DNA of 64,000 nucleotides from Ramlibacter pinisoli (GCF_009758015.1 NZ_WSEL01000003.1:806001-870000); one strand, 5' to 3'; positions 17,236 through 26,119 are shown, counted from the stretch's first letter. The notes: generated by a model from the sequence alone, not told the origin. Made by a program: numbers and translations.

Positions 17236-17994
17236 TCACCGGTACGGAATCGCCTCGTCCACCGTCTCCCAGATGTAGACGGCCGAGGGCCGGGTGATTT
17301 CCTCCTGGATGTGCCCGACCAGGCCGGCCGAGCGGCTCACCACCGCCACGCCGCGCATCACCTTCTGCGGGATGCCGATCTCGCCCAGCAGCGCGGCGGA
17401 GGCTCCGGTCGCGTTGATGGTGAGGTGGCGGCCGTAGACGTCGTCGACCTGCGCCGAGAGCGTGCGCAGCGCCGCCAGGTGGCGGCCCGGAACGCCTTCG
17501 CGCTCGGCCACGGCCAGCATGCGCGGCGTGCGCGGGTCGTCTGGCTTGTGGTGGGGATGGCCGAAGCCGTGCACCGCCTTGCCGGCCTCCTTGTGGCGCA
17601 GAGCGATCGCGCGGGCGCGCGCCTCGACGCCTTCGGGCGCGGCCAGCATCTCCTCCAGGTTCGCGGCGCAGCCTTCCATGGTGCCGATGAACGTCGTGCC
17701 CACCCCCAAGAGCCCCGCCGCCACCGCGGCCTGCAGGGCGTCGGGGGCGGAGTGGTAGATCAGCCGGGTGGCGATCACGCTCGGCGTGATGCCGTGCTCC
17801 ATCAGCGTGACGAGCACGGCATCCAGGACGCGCACCTGGGCGGCCGAGGGCCGCTGGCCGGTGAGCTGCAGCAGGAACATCTCGGTGAAGCTCACCTGGC
17901 CGATGAGGTCCTCGACGAGGTCGTGGCCGCGGATCAGGATGCGCTGGGCGTCCGAAGTCGCGATGGAAGTGGTGGGTTGGGGCTTGGTGCGCAT
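17236..17994 (-). CDS. citryl-CoA lyase / short citrate synthase-like protein
   Basis: A 252-residue citrate synthase-fold protein, much shorter than citrate synthase (about 430) and matching the stand-alone citryl-CoA lyase-like group. Active-site segments are GFGHPHHKPDDPR (catalytic His region), TINATGASAALLGEIGIP and SRSAGLVGHIQEE. Members cleave or form a C-C bond between acetyl-CoA and a keto acid. The ATG at 17994 has an AGGAG site. It is last in an operon after an acyl-CoA ligase and a Bug protein, so a likely job is splitting a CoA-activated tertiary hydroxy polycarboxylate into acetyl-CoA and a keto acid. Confidence 0.87.
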   Translation of the reverse strand: MRTKPQPTTSIATSDAQRILIRGHDLVEDLIGQVSFTEMFLLQLTGQRPSAAQVRVLDAVLVTLMEHGITPSVIATRLIYHSAPDALQAAVAAGLLGVGTTFIGTMEGCAANLEEMLAAPEGVEARARAIALRHKEAGKAVHGFGHPHHKPDDPRTPRMLAVAEREGVPGRHLAALRTLSAQVDDVYGRHLTINATGASAALLGEIGIPQKVMRGVAVVSRSAGLVGHIQEEITRPSAVYIWETVDEAIPYR

Positions 17995-18011
17995 GGGGGT
18001 TCTCCTGCAAG

Positions 18012-19661
18012 TCAGCGCGCGACGCTGATGCCGGCGCGCTCGCGGTCCCAGAGGGCCGACAGGTCGGCCTCGGCGGCGCGGCGCAGCTTGTATTTCTCGA
18101 TCTTCTGGCTGAGCGTGGCGGGCATGTCGGCCGCCACCTGGACGTAGCGCGGCACCATGAAGTACGCCAGGTTGCGGCTGCAGTGCTCCAGCAGCGACTC
18201 GTAGCTGAACGAAGCGGCGGCATCCGGCCGCAGCGTGATGGTGGCCGCGACCTCGTCCTCGCTGGTTTCGGCGCGCACCGGGTACACCGCCACGTCGGCC
18301 ACCGCGGGATGGGTGCGGATCACCTCCTCCACCTCGAAGGCCGAGATGTTCTCGCCACGGCGGCGGATCGCGTCCTTGATGCGGTCGGTGTACCAGACGT
18401 ACCCGTCCTCGTCCATGCGGCCGCGGTCGCCGGTGTGGAACCACAGGTTGCGGCGGCTGGCGGCCGTGGCCTCGGCCTGCTTGTAGTAGCCGAGCGAGGC
18501 GCCCCAGGGATTGTTGTTGCGCATCACGATCTCGCCCGGCGTGCCGGGCGGCACGTCGAAGTCGTCCTCATCGACGATGCGGATGTCCATCCCCGCGCGC
18601 GGCAGCCCGCACGAGCCCAGCTTGTCGCGCCGGCTCTTCGTGTTGTAGGCGGCGCCCAGGCAGTAGTCGGTGAGGCCGAAGGCGCTCATGATGGCCATGC
18701 CGAAGCGCTGCTCGAATTCGCGCGCGAAGCCGGGCACCGGCGCCAGGTGGCAACGCCGGACCCGGTGGTCGCGGTCGGCGGGCGACGGTGGCTGCTTCCA
18801 CAGGAAGTTGGTGACCGCGCCGACCCCATTGAAGACGGTGGCACCGCTGGAGCGCACGTGCTCCCAGAACCGGCTGACCGAAAAGCGCGGCGCCAGCGCG
18901 ATCGCCGCGCCGGCCATCAGCGACCCCATCGTGCTGCCCAGCAGGGCATTGCCGTGAAACAGCGGCAGGAAGACGTACGCGATGTCCTCGGGCGTGTACT
19001 CGTGGTGGTAGGCCACGTCCGAGCCCCAGTAGATGAAGTGGGCGTGCGTGTACATGATGGCCTTGGAGGGACCGGTCGTGCCCGACGTGAACATCAGCAT
19101 GGCCAGCGCACTGAAGGCCGGTGGCGCCTCCGGCGGCGTGGCCGGGGCTTGCAGCAGGGCCGTGAACTCGCGCAGCACCACGCCCGGGGGCGCGGCAACC
19201 GGGTCCTGCGGCAGCGGCGGCTCGCCGCGATCGGGCCGGACCACGAACACGTGGCGCACCCGCGGCAGCTGCGCGCTCGCCTCCAGGAAACGCGGCAGCA
19301 GGGCCTCCTCCACCACCAGCGCCGTGCAATCGGCGTGGTCGAGGAAGTAGGCGAGCAGCTGGCCCTTGGCCGCCGCGTTGAGCGGCACCGAGACGTAGCC
19401 GGCGCGGGCCGGCCCCAGGATGGCCAGCAGCTGCTCGGGGCAGTTGTTCATCAGCACGCCGACGTGGGAACCCGCGGCCACGCCCGCCACCGCCAGCCCG
19501 GCGCCCACGCGCAGGGTGAGGTCGTCCAGCTGGCGGTAGCTCATGGTGGCGCCCGTGGGCAGCCAGGTCAGGAAGGTCTTGTCGCCCCAGCGCTGCGCGT
19601 GCTCGCGCAGCACGCGGTCGATGGTCGACGTCCTGGCGTCGTAGCCCGGCAGCCTATTCAT
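18012..19661 (-). CDS. AMP-dependent acyl-CoA ligase
   Basis: A 549-residue adenylate-forming ligase that activates a carboxylic acid to its CoA thioester with ATP. The P-loop is MLMFTSGTTGPSKAIMYTH. The C-terminal hinge and binding core are TGDRGRMDEDGYVWYTDRIK and RRRGENISAFEVE. The catalytic lysine lies in TLSQKIEKYKLR. It is similar in build to CaiC-like crotonobetaine/carnitine and medium-chain ligases; the acid is unknown. It starts at 19661, overlapping the end of the Bug gene by 8 bases, and the citryl-CoA lyase follows after 17 bases. Together they suggest uptake, CoA activation and cleavage. Confidence 0.92.
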   Translation of the reverse strand: MNRLPGYDARTSTIDRVLREHAQRWGDKTFLTWLPTGATMSYRQLDDLTLRVGAGLAVAGVAAGSHVGVLMNNCPEQLLAILGPARAGYVSVPLNAAAKGQLLAYFLDHADCTALVVEEALLPRFLEASAQLPRVRHVFVVRPDRGEPPLPQDPVAAPPGVVLREFTALLQAPATPPEAPPAFSALAMLMFTSGTTGPSKAIMYTHAHFIYWGSDVAYHHEYTPEDIAYVFLPLFHGNALLGSTMGSLMAGAAIALAPRFSVSRFWEHVRSSGATVFNGVGAVTNFLWKQPPSPADRDHRVRRCHLAPVPGFAREFEQRFGMAIMSAFGLTDYCLGAAYNTKSRRDKLGSCGLPRAGMDIRIVDEDDFDVPPGTPGEIVMRNNNPWGASLGYYKQAEATAASRRNLWFHTGDRGRMDEDGYVWYTDRIKDAIRRRGENISAFEVEEVIRTHPAVADVAVYPVRAETSEDEVAATITLRPDAAASFSYESLLEHCSRNLAYFMVPRYVQVAADMPATLSQKIEKYKLRRAAEADLSALWDRERAGISVAR

Positions 19662-20625
19662 TGCGGGCGCCGCTGACGCGGATCAGGTCCTGCCACTTCT
19701 TGCGCTCGGCCGGCACGATGGCGCTCCACGCCTGCGCGTCGGCGTAGTCGCTCTCGAAGCCCTGGGCCTTGGCCATCTCGGCGAACTGCGGCGTGCGGAT
19801 GGCGGCGCCGAGCGCGTCGGAGAACTTGCGCACGATCTCGTCGGGCGTGCCGGCCGGCACGAACACGGCGTTGAACGAGAAGAACTCGTAGCCCGGCACG
19901 CCCGCCTCCGCCACGGTGGGCAGGTCGGGCAGCGACTGCGAGCGGCGCGGGCCGGTGACGGCCAGGGCGCGGATGCGCCCGGCCTTGAGCTGGGCCTGCG
20001 CGGTCGCGAGGGCGGAGAACGCGAAGCTCACCTGGCCGCCCAGCGTGTCGGTGAGCGCGGCGGCCTGCGTCTTGTACGGCACGTGCAGGAAGGTCGCGCC
20101 CGAGGCCTGCTGGAAGGCGGCGGCCGACAGATGCTGCGCGCTGCCGCTGCCGGCCGACGCGTAGCTCACCTGGCCGGGGTTCTTCCGCGCGAACTCCACC
20201 AGGTCCTTGACCGACTGGAAGGGCGAGTTCGCCGGTACCACCAGCACCAGCATCACGCTGGCCAGCCGCGCCACCGGCTTGAAGTCCTTGATCGGGTCGA
20301 ACGGCACCTTGCCCATCAGCACCTCGTTGGTGAAGTGGCCGGGGCCGGTGAAGAGCCAGGTGTAGCCATCGCCGGTCGAGCGGGCCACCTGCTCCGTGCC
20401 GATCACGCCGTTGGCGCCGGCCTTGTTCTCGACGACCACCGGCACCTTCCACTGCTGGCTCATGCGTTCCGAGAGGTAGCGCGTGATCGCATCGAGGTTG
20501 GTGCCCGGGCCGTAGGGCTGCAGGAAGGTCACGGGCCGGTTGGGCCACTCCTGTGCCACGGCCGGTGGCAGGACGGCGGCCGCCAGGGCGGCGGCGGCGA
20601 TGAGGGCTCGCAGAAGCGCGCGCAT
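19654..20625 (-). CDS. Bug-family substrate-binding protein
   Basis: A 323-residue periplasmic Bug protein, first gene of the LacI-controlled operon. The signal peptide is MRALLRALIAAAALAAAVL with cleavage after AVA near residue 25. The ligand loop is FLQPYGPGTNLDAITRY, the hinge FLHVPYKTQAAA, and the later segment LPDLPTVAEAGVPGYE. The ATG at 20625 has an AAGGAGA site; the frame extends to 20721 but that part overlaps the promoter and operator. The C-terminal end overlaps the ligase start by 8 bases. It probably binds the acid that the ligase activates. Confidence 0.93.
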   Translation of the reverse strand: MRALLRALIAAAALAAAVLPPAVAQEWPNRPVTFLQPYGPGTNLDAITRYLSERMSQQWKVPVVVENKAGANGVIGTEQVARSTGDGYTWLFTGPGHFTNEVLMGKVPFDPIKDFKPVARLASVMLVLVVPANSPFQSVKDLVEFARKNPGQVSYASAGSGSAQHLSAAAFQQASGATFLHVPYKTQAAALTDTLGGQVSFAFSALATAQAQLKAGRIRALAVTGPRRSQSLPDLPTVAEAGVPGYEFFSFNAVFVPAGTPDEIVRKFSDALGAAIRTPQFAEMAKAQGFESDYADAQAWSAIVPAERKKWQDLIRVSGARNE

Positions 20626-20664
20626 GGGATGTCTCCTTGTCGGGGGTTCGCAAACGGCCGAGAA

Positions 20665-20682
20665 TGTGGAACCGTTTTCACA
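20665..20682. promoter_or_regulatory. LacI-family operator O1
   Basis: An 18-base near-perfect palindrome TGTGGAACCGTTTTCACA with the central CG typical of LacI/GalR operators. It begins about 10 bases after the -10 box of the Bug operon promoter, where a bound repressor would block transcription. It lies 70 bases from the divergent LacI gene. Confidence 0.75.
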
Positions 20683-20692
20683 TCGAGATTCC

Positions 20693-20721
20693 AGTCTAGG
20701 AGCCGGTGCGGTGCGGGGCAA
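20693..20721 (-). promoter_or_regulatory. candidate promoter of the Bug-ligase-lyase operon
   Basis: On the minus strand TTGCCC (complement of 20716-20721) and TAGACT (complement of 20693-20698) are separated by exactly 17 bases. Each matches four of six consensus bases. O1 lies just downstream and a second operator-like site just upstream. Confidence 0.6.
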
Positions 20722-20724
20722 TCC

Positions 20725-20740
20725 TGTGGAACGTTTTCAT
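20725..20740. promoter_or_regulatory. second LacI-type operator-like site O2
   Basis: TGTGGAACGTTTTCAT repeats the O1 half-sites with one base less in the left arm. It sits next to the -35 box on the minus strand and 12 bases before the LacI start codon, so it could serve autorepression or looping with O1, about 59 bases away centre to centre. Confidence 0.55.
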
Positions 20741-20751
20741 GCTGGTAAACC

Positions 20752-21765
20752 ATGAGTGACCGCGCCTCGGTGCGCGACGTCGCGGCCGCCGCCGGGGTGT
20801 CCGTGGGCAGCGTCTCGCGCGTGCTCAACGCCAGCGGCTACGCCAGCCCGGCGCTGCGCCAGCGCGTGCTGCAGGCCGTCGAGCAACTCGGCTACGAGCC
20901 CGACTTCACCGCCCGCCACCTGCGCACCGGCCGCAGCCGCACCATCGGCTACCTGCTGCCCAACATCGCCAACCCTGCCCTCGCCGCGCACCTCAGCGAG
21001 GTGGAGCGCCTCACCCAGGCCGCGGGCTACTCGCTGCTCGTGGGCAGCTCCGAGCGGCCGGCACGCGACCGCGAGCTGGTGGCCTTCTTCGAGAACCGGC
21101 GGCTCGAGGGCCTGATCGCCTCGCCCAGCTTCGAGTACCCGGACCCGGCGGAATCGCCGTTCAGCAAGACCGCGCTGCCGGTGGTCGTGGTCGAGCGCGA
21201 CCTGGGCGATGCCTTCGACAGCGTGCTGATGGACCACGCCGGCGGCCTGCGGCAGGCCATGCACTACCTGCTGACCCTGGGCCACCGGCGCATCGCCCTG
21301 TTCGTGTCGGGCGCCAACCTGGCCCCGGGACGCGAGAAGCTGCGCGGCTACCGCGAGGCGCTGGCGGCCGCCGGCCTGCCGTTCGACCCCGGGCTGGTGT
21401 TCATGCCCGAGTCGTGGCTGGAGTCCTCACGCGATTGCATGGCCCGCCTGCTGGAGCGGCCCGCACCGCCGACGGCGCTGATCGCGCTGGGCACCCAGAT
21501 GCTGTCGGGCGCGCTGCACGTGGTGCGCGGCAAGGGGCTGGAGGTCCCGCGCGACTTCTCCATCGTCGGCATCGGCACCACCGAGACCCTGGAGCTGATG
21601 TACCCGCCGGCCACTGCCCTGCGCTACGACTACCACCGCAGCGCACAGGTCGCCGTGCAACTGATCATGGACCGCATCGCCCGCGCGGCCGGGCCGCCCC
21701 GGCGCGTGATCCTGGACTGGGACCTGGTGATCGGCGGGTCCTGCGGGCCGGCGCCGGGACGCTGA
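20752..21765 (+). CDS. LacI-family transcriptional regulator
   Basis: A 337-residue LacI/GalR regulator. The N-terminal helix-turn-helix and hinge are clear: SVRDVAAAAGVSVGSVSRVLN, then ALRQRVLQAVEQLGYEPD and the hinge helix near TARHLRTGRS. The periplasmic-binding-protein-like effector domain follows (IGYLLPNIANPALAAHLSEV, LGHRRIALFV, GIGTTETLELMYPP). It is divergent from the Bug, acyl-CoA ligase and citryl-CoA lyase operon, and two matching operators lie in the 126-base gap, so it most likely represses that operon and itself. The inducer may be a carboxylate or CoA intermediate rather than a sugar. Confidence 0.95.
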   Translation: MSDRASVRDVAAAAGVSVGSVSRVLNASGYASPALRQRVLQAVEQLGYEPDFTARHLRTGRSRTIGYLLPNIANPALAAHLSEVERLTQAAGYSLLVGSSERPARDRELVAFFENRRLEGLIASPSFEYPDPAESPFSKTALPVVVVERDLGDAFDSVLMDHAGGLRQAMHYLLTLGHRRIALFVSGANLAPGREKLRGYREALAAAGLPFDPGLVFMPESWLESSRDCMARLLERPAPPTALIALGTQMLSGALHVVRGKGLEVPRDFSIVGIGTTETLELMYPPATALRYDYHRSAQVAVQLIMDRIARAAGPPRRVILDWDLVIGGSCGPAPGR

Positions 21766-21786
21766 GCGCGGCGCGGGCCGCGTCCG

Positions 21787-22620
21787 TCACTTCACCCGCA
21801 CCCCCGCCAACCCCTTGGGCAACGGCGGGAAGCGCAGGTCGAGCGACTGCAGGGTGGCCTTGAGCACCGTCGCGACCATCAGGTTGCGATGGGTCTTGGA
21901 ATCGGCCGGCACCACGTGCCACGGCGCCCACCGCGTGCCGGTGGCGCTGATGGCGTCGCGGTAGGCGCGCTGGTAGTCGTCCCAGTGCTCGCGCACCTCG
22001 AGGTCCTTGGGGTCGAATTTCCAGGCCTTCTCGGGGTCGTCCAGCCGTTCCTGCAGGCGCACGCGCTGCTCCTCGCGCGAAATGTGCAGCATGAACTTGA
22101 CGATCACGGTGCCGGTCTCGGTCAGCATCTGTTCGAAGTCGTTGATCTGGCGGTAGCGGCGCTGCAGGGCCTTGCCGCGCAGGTCGCCCTCCACCACGGG
22201 CACCAGCACGTCCTCGTAGTGGCTGCGGTTGAACACGGTGATCTCGCCGTTGCCCGGCATCTGGGCGTGGATGCGCCACAGGAAGTCGCGCTCGCGTTCG
22301 GGCCCCAGCGGCGCTTTCCACGACACCACGTGCACCCCCAGCGGGCTCATGCGGCCGAACACGCCGCGCACGGTGCCGTCCTTGCCGCTGGTGTCCGAAC
22401 CCTGCAGCACCACCAGCAGGCGGTGCCGCCGGTCGGCCCAGAACCGGTTCTGCAGCCCGTCGAGCTCGACCGCCAACTCCTCGACCCGGACCTTGTCGGC
22501 CGCCTTCCCGCCCCGGGAACAAGGCTGGGCCGCGGGGTCGATGCGCGACAGGTTGAAGTCACCGGGATGGGCATGGCGCAGGCGGGCCAGCTTGGCCGGC
22601 AGGGAGGGCAGGTCGTCCAT
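21787..22620 (-). CDS. ppk2: polyphosphate kinase 2 family protein
   Basis: A 277-residue PPK2-family kinase, which moves phosphate between inorganic polyphosphate and nucleotides. Walker A is LQGSDTSGKDGTVRGVFG near residue 75. The lid and Walker B region is VFNRSHYEDVLVPVV, followed by QINDFEQMLTETGTVIVKFM. These are standard for one-domain PPK2 enzymes; which nucleotide (AMP, ADP or GDP) is preferred cannot be told by eye. The ATG at 22620 was chosen because the residues before it (up to 22674) do not look like protein. It converges with the LacI gene and has no operon partner. Confidence 0.93.
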   Translation of the reverse strand: MDDLPSLPAKLARLRHAHPGDFNLSRIDPAAQPCSRGGKAADKVRVEELAVELDGLQNRFWADRRHRLLVVLQGSDTSGKDGTVRGVFGRMSPLGVHVVSWKAPLGPERERDFLWRIHAQMPGNGEITVFNRSHYEDVLVPVVEGDLRGKALQRRYRQINDFEQMLTETGTVIVKFMLHISREEQRVRLQERLDDPEKAWKFDPKDLEVREHWDDYQRAYRDAISATGTRWAPWHVVPADSKTHRNLMVATVLKATLQSLDLRFPPLPKGLAGVRVK

Positions 22621-22707
22621 CGGTCCAGTATGCGTCGCCCGACCGTCGCCGTGGGACCAGCCGCCGGGCGGCACGCTCGACAGCAGCCGCCCTCCCCGCC
22701 CGGGTCT

Positions 22708-23583
22708 TCAGCGGCGGGTGACGACGACCTCGAGGTAGTCGCTGGGGATCACCAGCCCGTCGCCGCCACCGCGGTCGAACCGCTTCATCAGGCCCACCAG
22801 CTCCTGCGCCAGCGCTTGCTGGCCCTCCTCCTGCAGCGCCGCGAACGCCTTCAGCACCGGCCCGTAGTAGCCGCGGAAGATCTCCAGCATGTGCTCGGGC
22901 GAGCGGTAGCGGAACGCGAACTGGCGCGTCTCGCAGGCGATGCGCAGCGCCTGCGCGCCAAACAGGTTCTCGATGGTGGCGCGGGCGCCCCACAGCGCGG
23001 GCGAGCTCACGCCCGCCGGCGGCGGCACGTGCCGGCCGACGGTCTTGAACAGCTGGCCGATGAAGCCCTCGGGCGTCCAGTTGGCCATCGCGATCGTGCC
23101 GCCCGCGCGGCAGGCGCGCAGCATCTCGGCGGCCACGCGCGGCGGGTTGGGCGCGAACATGCAGCCGAACGTCGACAGCACGGCGTCGAAGCTGCCGTCG
23201 TCGAACGGCAGCGCCTCGGCATCGGCCTCGAGGAACTCGATGCCGTGCAGGCGCTCGGCCGCGGCACGCTCGCGGCCGAGCTCCAGCAGGGCCGGCACAT
23301 AGTCGGTCGAGGTCACGTGGCACCAGCGGCGGGCCGCGGCCAGCGTGGCATTGCCGTTGCCGGCCGCGACGTCCAGCACGCGCTGGCCGGCCCGCAGGTC
23401 GGCCGCCTCGCACAGGCTCTCGCCGACGATTTGCAAGGTGGTACCGACCACGGCATAGTCGCCCGAGGCCCAGGCCGCCTTCTGGCGGGCCTTGATGGCG
23501 GCGAAGTCGGGCGTGGCGGCGGCTGCCGGCCCGGTGGCGGTTCCGGCGATGGTGGCGGTGGCGGTGGCGAACGATGCGTGCAT
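22708..23583 (-). CDS. class I SAM-dependent methyltransferase
   Basis: A 291-residue small-molecule methyltransferase. Motif I is RVLDVAAGNGNATLAAARR. Then come an acidic VTSTDYVPALLELGRE strand and IEFLEADAEALPFDDGSFDAV (motifs II and III), as in UbiE-like enzymes. The first 30 residues are Ala/Thr-rich and could be flexible. It is divergent from a BTAD/TPR regulator with a 192-base gap, so the two are probably functionally linked. The substrate is unknown. Confidence 0.88.
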   Translation of the reverse strand: MHASFATATATIAGTATGPAAAATPDFAAIKARQKAAWASGDYAVVGTTLQIVGESLCEAADLRAGQRVLDVAAGNGNATLAAARRWCHVTSTDYVPALLELGRERAAAERLHGIEFLEADAEALPFDDGSFDAVLSTFGCMFAPNPPRVAAEMLRACRAGGTIAMANWTPEGFIGQLFKTVGRHVPPPAGVSSPALWGARATIENLFGAQALRIACETRQFAFRYRSPEHMLEIFRGYYGPVLKAFAALQEEGQQALAQELVGLMKRFDRGGGDGLVIPSDYLEVVVTRR

Positions 23584-23775
23584 GGCGTGGCTCCTGTGGC
23601 GTGACGATCGGTGGGTGCCCCGTGGCGCGGGGATCGCGGCGGCCGGCAAGCGGGAACCCTGCGGCCGTCCACGCAAGGGTCGGCCGACCGCGTGGACACC
23701 GGCGTGGGAGCCGGCGTGGGAATTGCGGTGCCACGACTCAGCCGGGCGGCTAGCGCATCCCCCACCGCCATCGGG

Positions 23776-25773
23776 TTGACGCTACAGCTGCTCGGCCCCC
23801 TGGAGGTGCGGCGCGGCGCCGTGGCGCTGCCCCTGCCGCCGTCGCGCAAGACCCGCGCCCTGCTGGCCTACCTGGCGATGGCCGCGCGCCCCGCGCGCCG
23901 CAGCCACCTGTGCGAACTGCTCTGGGACCTGCCCAGCGACCCGCGCGGTGAGCTGCGCTGGTGCCTGAGCAAGCTGCGCGCGGTGCTGGACGAACCCGGC
24001 CGCCCCCGCGTCGTCGCCGACGGCGATGCGGTCTCGCTCGACCTGGCCGGCTGCCGCCTCGACGCGCGCGAGGTGGGCCAGGCCCTTCAAGAAGGCGTCG
24101 CGTCGCTATCGGCCGACCGGCTCGAGGCCCTGGCGGCGCTGTTCGGCGGCAACGATTTCCTCGAGGGCCTGGAGCTGCCGCACAGCCCGGCGTTCACCGG
24201 CTGGCTCGTGGCCGAGCGGCGCCGCCTGCGGGCCGGCCACGCGGCCTTGCTGGAGCACTGGGTGCGGGCGCTGCCGGCCGGCAGCGACCAGGCGCTGGCC
24301 GCGCTGGAACGCCTGCTGGCCATCGCCCCGTTCGACCGGCGCGCCCACGCCGGGCTGCTGGAAGCGCTGGCCCTGCGCGGCCGGCTGCGCGAGGGCGACG
24401 ACCACCTCGCGGCGGTGGCGCGCCAGTTCGAGGCCGAGGGCCAGGACTGGGCGCCCATCGGCCACGCCTGGCGCGCCGCCAAGGCGCGGCAGGCACGCGA
24501 GCCCGCCGGCGCAGCGATTGACACCGCCGGCGCGCTGCTGCCGGCCGCGCCGCCGGACATGGCGACGGACGTGGCGACGGCCGCAGCCCGGCGCGCCTCG
24601 CTCGCCGTCCTGCCGTTCTCCGACCGCACGCCCGGCCCGGCACTGCGCGGCGGACTCGGCGACGGCATGGCGCGCGACATCATCGCGCGGCTGTCGCGCC
24701 TGCGCAGCCTGTTCGTGATCGCCGACGGCACCATGTTCGCGCTGGCCGAGCGCCGGGTCGACCCGGGCGATGCCGGCCGCCGCCTGGACGTCGACTACGT
24801 CGCCGCCGGCTGGTTGCGCCGCGGCGCCGATGCGCGCCTGTCGGTGGGCGTGCAGCTGACCGAGACGCGCAGTGCGCGCGTGGTGTGGGCGCAGGAGTAC
24901 GGCGGCCGGCTGGACGACACCTTCGCCGTGCTCGACGAGATCGGCGACCGCATCGTGGTGGCCATCGCCAACCAGGTCGAGGTGGCCGAACGCAACCGGG
25001 CCATCCTCAAGAATCCGAACTCGCTCAATGCCTGGGAGGCGCACCACCGCGGGCTGTGGCACATGGTGCGCTTCCACCGCGAGGACAACGAACAGGCGCG
25101 ACAGTTCTTCCAGACCGCCATCCGGCTCGATCCCACCTTCGCCCGGCCGCACGCCGGGCTGTCGTTCACGCATTTCCAGGACGCCTTCCTCGGCTGGCGC
25201 GAACGCGCGGCGGCGGTCGAGCAGGCCTATGCCGCGGCCGCCGACGGGCTCATGGCCGACGAGCAGGACCCGGCCTCGCACTGGGCGCTGGGCCGTGCCC
25301 TCTGGCTGAAGAGCCGGCACGACGAGGCCTTGGGCGAGCTGCGCGCCGCCATCGACCTGAGTCCCAGCTTCGCCCTCGGCCACTACACGCTGGGATTCGT
25401 CCATGCGCAGTCGGGCGATGCCGGCCTCGCCATCGAGGCCGCCGACCACGCGCGGGCCCTGAGTCCCCTCGACCCGCTGCTGTTCGGCATGCTGGCCTCG
25501 CGCGCGCTGGCCCTGCTGCGGCTGGGCCGCTTCGAGGAGGCGGCCGACTGGGCGGTGCGCTCCGCCGCGCGCCCCAACGCCCATGTGCACATCCGTGCCA
25601 TCGCCATGTTCTGCCTGGCATTGGCCGGCCGCACCCAGGAGGCCGCGGCCACCGCCGCGGCGATCCAGCAGGCGCACCCGGGCTACGGCCTGGCCGACTT
25701 CAACCAGGCGTTCCAGCTCGGTCCCGACATCGCCCTGCTGGTGCGCAAGGCGGTCGGCCTCCTGCAGGCCTGA
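23776..25773 (+). CDS. BTAD (SARP-like) transcriptional regulator with TolB-like and TPR domains
   Basis: About 665 residues. The N-terminal winged helix (LQLLGPLEVRRG, RKTRALLAYLAM, ELLWDLPSDPRGELRWCLSK) and BTAD region are typical of SARP-like regulators. A middle alpha/beta domain (LAVLPFSDRT to VVWAQEYGGRLDDTF) resembles the TolB-like domain of adenylate-cyclase-type sensors. The C-terminus is TPR repeats with acidic AIRLDPTF and AIDLSPSF motifs. There is no ATG; the TTG at 23776 fits the domain edge, while GTG codons at 23728 or 23611 would add 16 or 55 residues. No cyclase domain is present. It probably controls the divergent methyltransferase. Confidence 0.85.
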   Translation: MTLQLLGPLEVRRGAVALPLPPSRKTRALLAYLAMAARPARRSHLCELLWDLPSDPRGELRWCLSKLRAVLDEPGRPRVVADGDAVSLDLAGCRLDAREVGQALQEGVASLSADRLEALAALFGGNDFLEGLELPHSPAFTGWLVAERRRLRAGHAALLEHWVRALPAGSDQALAALERLLAIAPFDRRAHAGLLEALALRGRLREGDDHLAAVARQFEAEGQDWAPIGHAWRAAKARQAREPAGAAIDTAGALLPAAPPDMATDVATAAARRASLAVLPFSDRTPGPALRGGLGDGMARDIIARLSRLRSLFVIADGTMFALAERRVDPGDAGRRLDVDYVAAGWLRRGADARLSVGVQLTETRSARVVWAQEYGGRLDDTFAVLDEIGDRIVVAIANQVEVAERNRAILKNPNSLNAWEAHHRGLWHMVRFHREDNEQARQFFQTAIRLDPTFARPHAGLSFTHFQDAFLGWRERAAAVEQAYAAAADGLMADEQDPASHWALGRALWLKSRHDEALGELRAAIDLSPSFALGHYTLGFVHAQSGDAGLAIEAADHARALSPLDPLLFGMLASRALALLRLGRFEEAADWAVRSAARPNAHVHIRAIAMFCLALAGRTQEAAATAAAIQQAHPGYGLADFNQAFQLGPDIALLVRKAVGLLQA

Positions 25774-25862
25774 CCGTTGCCCGGCCGAGGTAGGACGGGA
25801 GCGCATTCCGCCTGAGCCGTTGTCGGACGGCGCGGCGGTCGGCGAAGGCTTCTACTGCAGTC

Positions 25863-26096
25863 ATGAACGACCACACCCGCTCCCTGGAAGTGGCCCGGAC
25901 CATGCTGCGGGGCGCGGTGTGGGCGGTGCGCACGGAAATGCAACGCGGTGCCTGCGAAGAGCGCCAGCGCCTGGCCATGCAGAACGTGGTGTTCTGGCGC
26001 GAGCGCTTCGAGGCGCTCTGGCGTGCCCGCGTGCGCAACAACCGCGAGGCCGGCCGCCCGGTCGGGGACGGCCGCAAGGTCGAGAAGAGCGACTGA
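25863..26096 (+). CDS. small hypothetical protein, helical and arginine-rich
   Basis: A 77-residue frame with an ATG at 25863. The composition is that of an amphipathic helix (LEVARTMLRGAVWAVRTEM, then RLAMQNVVFWRERFEALW) with a basic tail ending KVEKSD. There is no signal peptide or membrane segment. It lies between the BTAD regulator and the convergent transglutaminase gene. The family is not recognised. Reading quality is better than a random GC-rich frame, but it is not certain to be expressed. Confidence 0.5.
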   Translation: MNDHTRSLEVARTMLRGAVWAVRTEMQRGACEERQRLAMQNVVFWRERFEALWRARVRNNREAGRPVGDGRKVEKSD

Positions 26097-26119
26097 TCGC
26101 CGCTGCGGGCCGCCGCCGC

